From: Argyresthia goedartella
Lineage: Eukaryota > Arthropoda > Insecta > Lepidoptera > Argyresthiidae
Length of the DNA stretch: 64,000 bases
NCBI GenBank assembly: GCA_949825045.1
Contig: OX463829.1
Span: 9,796,001 to 9,860,000 of the forward strand
Direction: 5' to 3'
Shown in pieces: positions 59,415 to 64,000 of the stretch. The first letter of the stretch is position 1; the number at the start of each line of letters is the position of its first letter. The translations under genes were made by a program, and so were the position numbers. Under the pieces are notes generated by a model. That model was given only the letters and a program-made list of their open reading frames with translations. It made no database searches and was not told where the DNA came from.

Positions 59415-62400
59415 TTTTGTGACTGTGCGTTCAGAAGTACAAATGTAATTAACTGCTTACCATCGGATCACAGCGGTCAAAATGTTTCATTCCCAATTGC
59501 TATTGAGGGTAAGACTGATCCATAATTTTATAGGCCTATTACATCCCATAGACTAGAAGACGTGTATGAAAAAATTCGATGTAAATTTGCCAGTACCGGA
59601 TTTTAATGAGCAGAACCCAAATAAAATCTATTCAGATTTACTTGTTCAACATTATTCAAACTGAATTCAATAAAGTTTTTAAATTAAAGAAAATCAGTGA
59701 CAACAACGGTAAATCTAAACTTAATGACTGGGCAACGTTTGGAATTCGTAAAAGTAGAGTTATCTTATATGACCTTTATGAACTTTGAACTTATGAACTT
59801 TGATAGAAATTTTGAAAAAAAAAATAAAAAGAATATGAACTTTGATAGAAAATTTCATGACAATGTTAAAAAATATTCCAAGTTGGTTTGTAGAACTGCA
59901 AAAACTTTACACATTAATAGAAAAATACAAAATTCAAATAATAGAATGAAAACAGTTTGGCAAATAATAAACCATGAAACTGGCAAAGTTATACCAAGGG
60001 AAAATGATTTCTGCCTGAATATAGGGAAGTTGCACGAGCTATCGAAACATTCTTTACCAATCTACCCTTACTCACGACAGAGCGTCTAAATTCATCTCCA
60101 TATGAAGCAGAGACTTTGTTAAAAAACAACACTAGCGTTAGTAATGTATATTTAAAATTGCATTATGTATATCGACAGGACATTGTCAAAACGTTTAGAT
60201 TACTTACACTTAGCTTATATATTCAATAAATGTATTGACGATGGAGATTTCCCAGACCTCATGAAACACAGTACACTGATACCTCTGTTCAAGTCGGGAG
60301 ACAAGGGTGATCCTTCAAATTTCAGACCAATCTGTTCTTCCAGCACTAAGTAAAATATTTGAAAAGATTATGCTCAATCAAATGCTCTCACACTTCTACC
60401 GTACACAACATCTCCACGCCAAGCAATACGGTTTCTCTAGGGGTAAATTGACTACGGATGCAAGCATTACCCTTATATCTCATATTTGTTCTACATGGGA
60501 GGCCGCACAGGATGCTATCGGAGTTTTTTGCGATCTGTCGAAGGCACTTGATTGTGTTGATCATGATACGCTATTAATGAAATTAAATCATTACGGAGTT
60601 AGAAATACAGCGTTGGATTGTAATTATATCATCAATCATAAAAAACATACTTAAGTAATAATATTCAAAAGGCAGAAGTCAACGGCATTAAATCTGATGG
60701 ATCGGGTGTAAAAATTGGCGTCCCAGAAGGTTCCACATTAGGCCCTTTCCTATTCCTGGTATATATTAACAATCTGCCTTTCATGGTTTAGACTGACGTG
60801 GTGTTGTTTGCTGATGATACTTCACTGATCTTCAAAATTGAAAGAAAAAAGGTTTTAATGATGTTAATGGTGTATTGTCTTTAACCTTAAATTGGTTCAC
60901 AGTTAATAAAGTACAGTTATAAATAAATTTTACTTTGAGTTTTCATCATCATCCAAGGACGTTAGGAAGGTACCATCTTTGTCGATGTATGTCTGACAGT
61001 CCTCCAGATAGGGACAACCAGGTCTCAAAGAAAACTTTCTTGAAAAAGAACTTTTAATTAAAGTACCCGAAATGAAACGCGAACGTTTGCTTCGTAGTTC
61101 GTGTTACTCGCGCGACTTGCAGTCGTTAAAACCCTATAGTACCTAAATCCGCAAACCTCCGCAAAAAAATCTTTTACAGGCTAAAAAAAGACAGTTCAAT
61201 CTTTAATTTAAGATACTTGAGCACCGGCCAAACACGTGGAAAGTCTACGTATTTTTACAATATACTGTAAAAATGCATTTGTCACCGTAAGATTGTCAAA
61301 AACGTTAGTTGATACAATATCGTTCTTTTCTCGGTAGTTGGTCAACTATCGACAGATAGTAAACTGTAGTGTACTGTTTACTATATGACACATTAGTTGA
61401 TAAACTAACGGTTAAAACCGTTAAATAGTAAACTGATTCAAACTTGGATTGCAAACGAAATACCAGGGCAAACACTGCTGTAGCTTAGGTTTGGTTGTGA
61501 CATAAAGAACAAAAGAAACGTAAATTCTAAACCCTGTCGGTCTGGTTTACTATCTGTCGATAGTTGACGCGTTAGTTTAAACGGTTTTGACTATCTTACG
61601 GTGACACATATAAAACAAGTGTCGCTAGGCATTCACAAATAACAAGGTAAAAAAGACTTTAAAAAACTACTTAATAGATAAAACATACCTTGTTCTTAGA
61701 AATCCATGACAAAAACCCACTCAAGGAAATTCGGAGAATACGAAATTGCTCCTAACAACGAGCTTATGAGTCACTGATAGCGGGCGGGGCGTGGCGTACA
61801 GATGCTTACACTTCGGCGTTTGCAAAGTAAGAGATAATTAAGCCAAATTGCTGAAATATTTGTAGTTTTGGAAGGTTTGTAATACCTTTGTTTGTTTGTT
61901 TCACCCGAGAGGTTGATCGGGTGGATATCACCCGAGAGGTTGATATCCACCCGAGCCGCAGGCAAGGGTGGGTTGTTAAGTCGAGGGTAAAATGGGGTTT
62001 ATGACTGAGTTACACACCCTGTTTTTCACTTCGACAGCGAGAAAATGAAACAGTGATGATGTAAAAAATACCTTCTTAGAATGTGCCTTGGTTGCCGCTT
62101 CTCCAGAGCTTGAAATTTTCATACGTTTTAAGATAAATTTGCTTGGATTTAGGCGGCAACATTTGATCAATAACTCCTTTTGCTTTTGTTTACATTCGTG
62201 TGTTAGGCGTAAGCATTATTGATGAAGAGGATCGTTTGATGAAATTAATTAAATTTCGTAAAACAAAAAGTTTTGCAAAGAAAAGAACTAAATAAAAGTA
62301 AAAAATCAAGCCTCTTTCCTGCCACTGTATTTTTTATTATTATTTTTAGGGTTCAGTACCCGAAGGGTGCCTAACGGGACGTCCGGCCGTCCGTCCGTCT

Positions 62401-64000
62401 GTCACCAGGCTGTATCTCACGAACCGTGGTAGTTAGACAGTTGAAATTTTCACAGATGATTTATTTCTGTTGCCGCTATAACAACAAATACAAAAAAAAT
62501 AATTAATTAAATATTTAAGGGGGCTCCTATACAACAAACGTTTTTTTCCCTCGTATTTGCTCGATATTGATAACCGCAACAGGTAGACGCTTGAAATATT
62601 CACAGAATATTTAGTTAATATTCACTTTAAAAATAAATAAAGAAATAAAAATAAAACAAATATTTAAGGGGGCTCCCATACAACAAATGGGATTTTTTCC
62701 GTTTTAATAGATAATGGCACGGAACAGTTCGTGCGCGCGTCCGACTTGCACTTGGCCGTATTTTTTATTTTCTGCATGTCATTTCCAGCTTAGGTCGTAC
62801 GCGATACTGCCGATTCATACTATGAGTTTTTGATGTTTTTCTTAATAATACCTATTTTTATTAGTTTTTGGTTTCTTTTCTTACTATGCAGCATATAATG
62901 CAAATAAATTAAAGCGAATGTATTAAATAACATGGTTATTTAATACAATCATTTCGTCTTTCAGGCTGAATAGCTCAATTATCTTAGTCTAGATTATTAA
63001 CCTGTGGTCTACCTAGATGACGACAACACTTTATGCACTAGTGCATAAAATGCTTTTATGCAGCCTACATCCACCATAACGGACTTTTCGAGCATGAGAA
63101 GTGAAATAGTTATTTGTGTCGCAAGGGAGCAAAATGTTGTATTTACGGCGAGGGCGGTACATTTAATCCAGAGTGAAGGGAAGGATTCTACGATAGAATC
63201 CTGAGCGTAACGAAGGATTCAAGCGTTAACGCCCATGAATTTTGCTCCTGAGTGACACATACAACTTTTCACACCTCTTTTATATGAAGAAAATTTAAAT
63301 TAAATGCTCTAAAAAAAAATAACTATACTTTGAATTATACTTTCACCACTTTTACAGTAATCGAACAACGTAAACATTTTTTTTATAATAGAGGATTGTG
63401 AAGGATTAGGGAAAGGTCACCACCTTCGAGCAACACGGCCTTCCTGTGTTGCTCGAAGGTCACCACAGATAAAATATTCCTGTGTACTTTTACTAATGTG
63501 TAAAAATAATGGAATAGAATATTACAATGGTTTCGGATAACAATATTCATTATATCACATTAACAGTCATCGATAGTTTTGATTTCAGTTAAAAATATAA
63601 TTTATTGTGACATCTTTTTTAAATATTACCACAAATTCATAAATTTTCATATAACGTTGTTAAAGTTAAAACTTGAAACATGTTCGTTTTTAATCGACTA
63701 CGTCGTCGTAGTCGATTGCAATGTAATTTCATAATTACATTAGATTATTTTAATCTGTGTTCAATTGGCACATTGTGTAAATGCTGCATGCCAATGAATA
63801 AATTAAAAAGATAGCTTGAACAGAATAGTAGCATTTTGCTCCCGCTCGTCGTGGAGCAAAACTTACTTTTCCGAATGAAAGGTGTGAGTATAGTAGAATA
63901 GTAGATTGTTAACCGAGGGCTGAAAGGCACCCATTCCTGACGAGATGTTTTGGCGCTCGAACGAAGTGAGAGTAAAACACTCTACTTTTCATTACGAATA

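Overview
This window looks like nuclear DNA of a moth or butterfly: AT-rich, intron-bearing and dominated by transposable elements. The evidence is spliced animal genes (a DHX57-type helicase and a two-pore K+ channel exon), several LINE 3' ends of types I associate with Lepidoptera, tRNA-derived SINEs, and a dispersed repeat with 'ccggtcaag..cgagtc' / 'agggttccgtac' ends. The species cannot be read from the sequence.

Host genes are few. The 5' part of a DHX57-like RNA helicase gene lies on the + strand in four exons (38040-38107, 39176-39332, 41476-41624, 42952-43930). It codes for UBA, RWD and CCCH zinc-finger modules. The helicase core is not found in the remaining 20 kb, so the next intron probably runs past the window. 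The first coding exon of a two-pore-domain K+ channel lies on the - strand at 25929-26073; its other exons were not found.

Region by region. 1-903: 3' end of a BEL/Pao LTR retrotransposon. 903-3500: a CR1/Jockey-type LINE with an open reverse transcriptase. 3500-13300: repeats, including a 155-bp tandem triplication and an RTE LINE inserted in a short tandem array. 13300-25900: a SINE, a 288-bp pentanucleotide array, several MITEs, LINE 3' ends and a long hairpin. 26-38 kb: mostly unassigned DNA with MITEs, LINE tails and one SINE. 38-44 kb: the DHX57 exons, with introns holding a dead DDE transposase, a LINE tail and a MITE carrying a 71-bp minisatellite. 44-48 kb: nested remnants (an 'RFHQDI' protein, a THAP domain, a DDE transposase split by another repeat). 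48-52 kb: an apparently intact two-exon gene of the DUF7869 type ('SDGCGGQNKNS') between inverted repeats. 54.4-59.4 kb: a nearly complete DIRS-type tyrosine-recombinase retrotransposon. 59.5-64 kb: a decayed LINE and further MITE-like repeats.

The observations most worth a second look are: the intact DUF7869-type gene in a candidate 4-kb inverted-repeat element; the DIRS element, whose reverse transcriptase has lost its YxDD box by a short in-frame deletion while its terminal and internal complementary repeats are preserved; and a set of short perfect palindromes that appear in one copy of a repeat but not in its sister copy, as expected from template-switch mutation.
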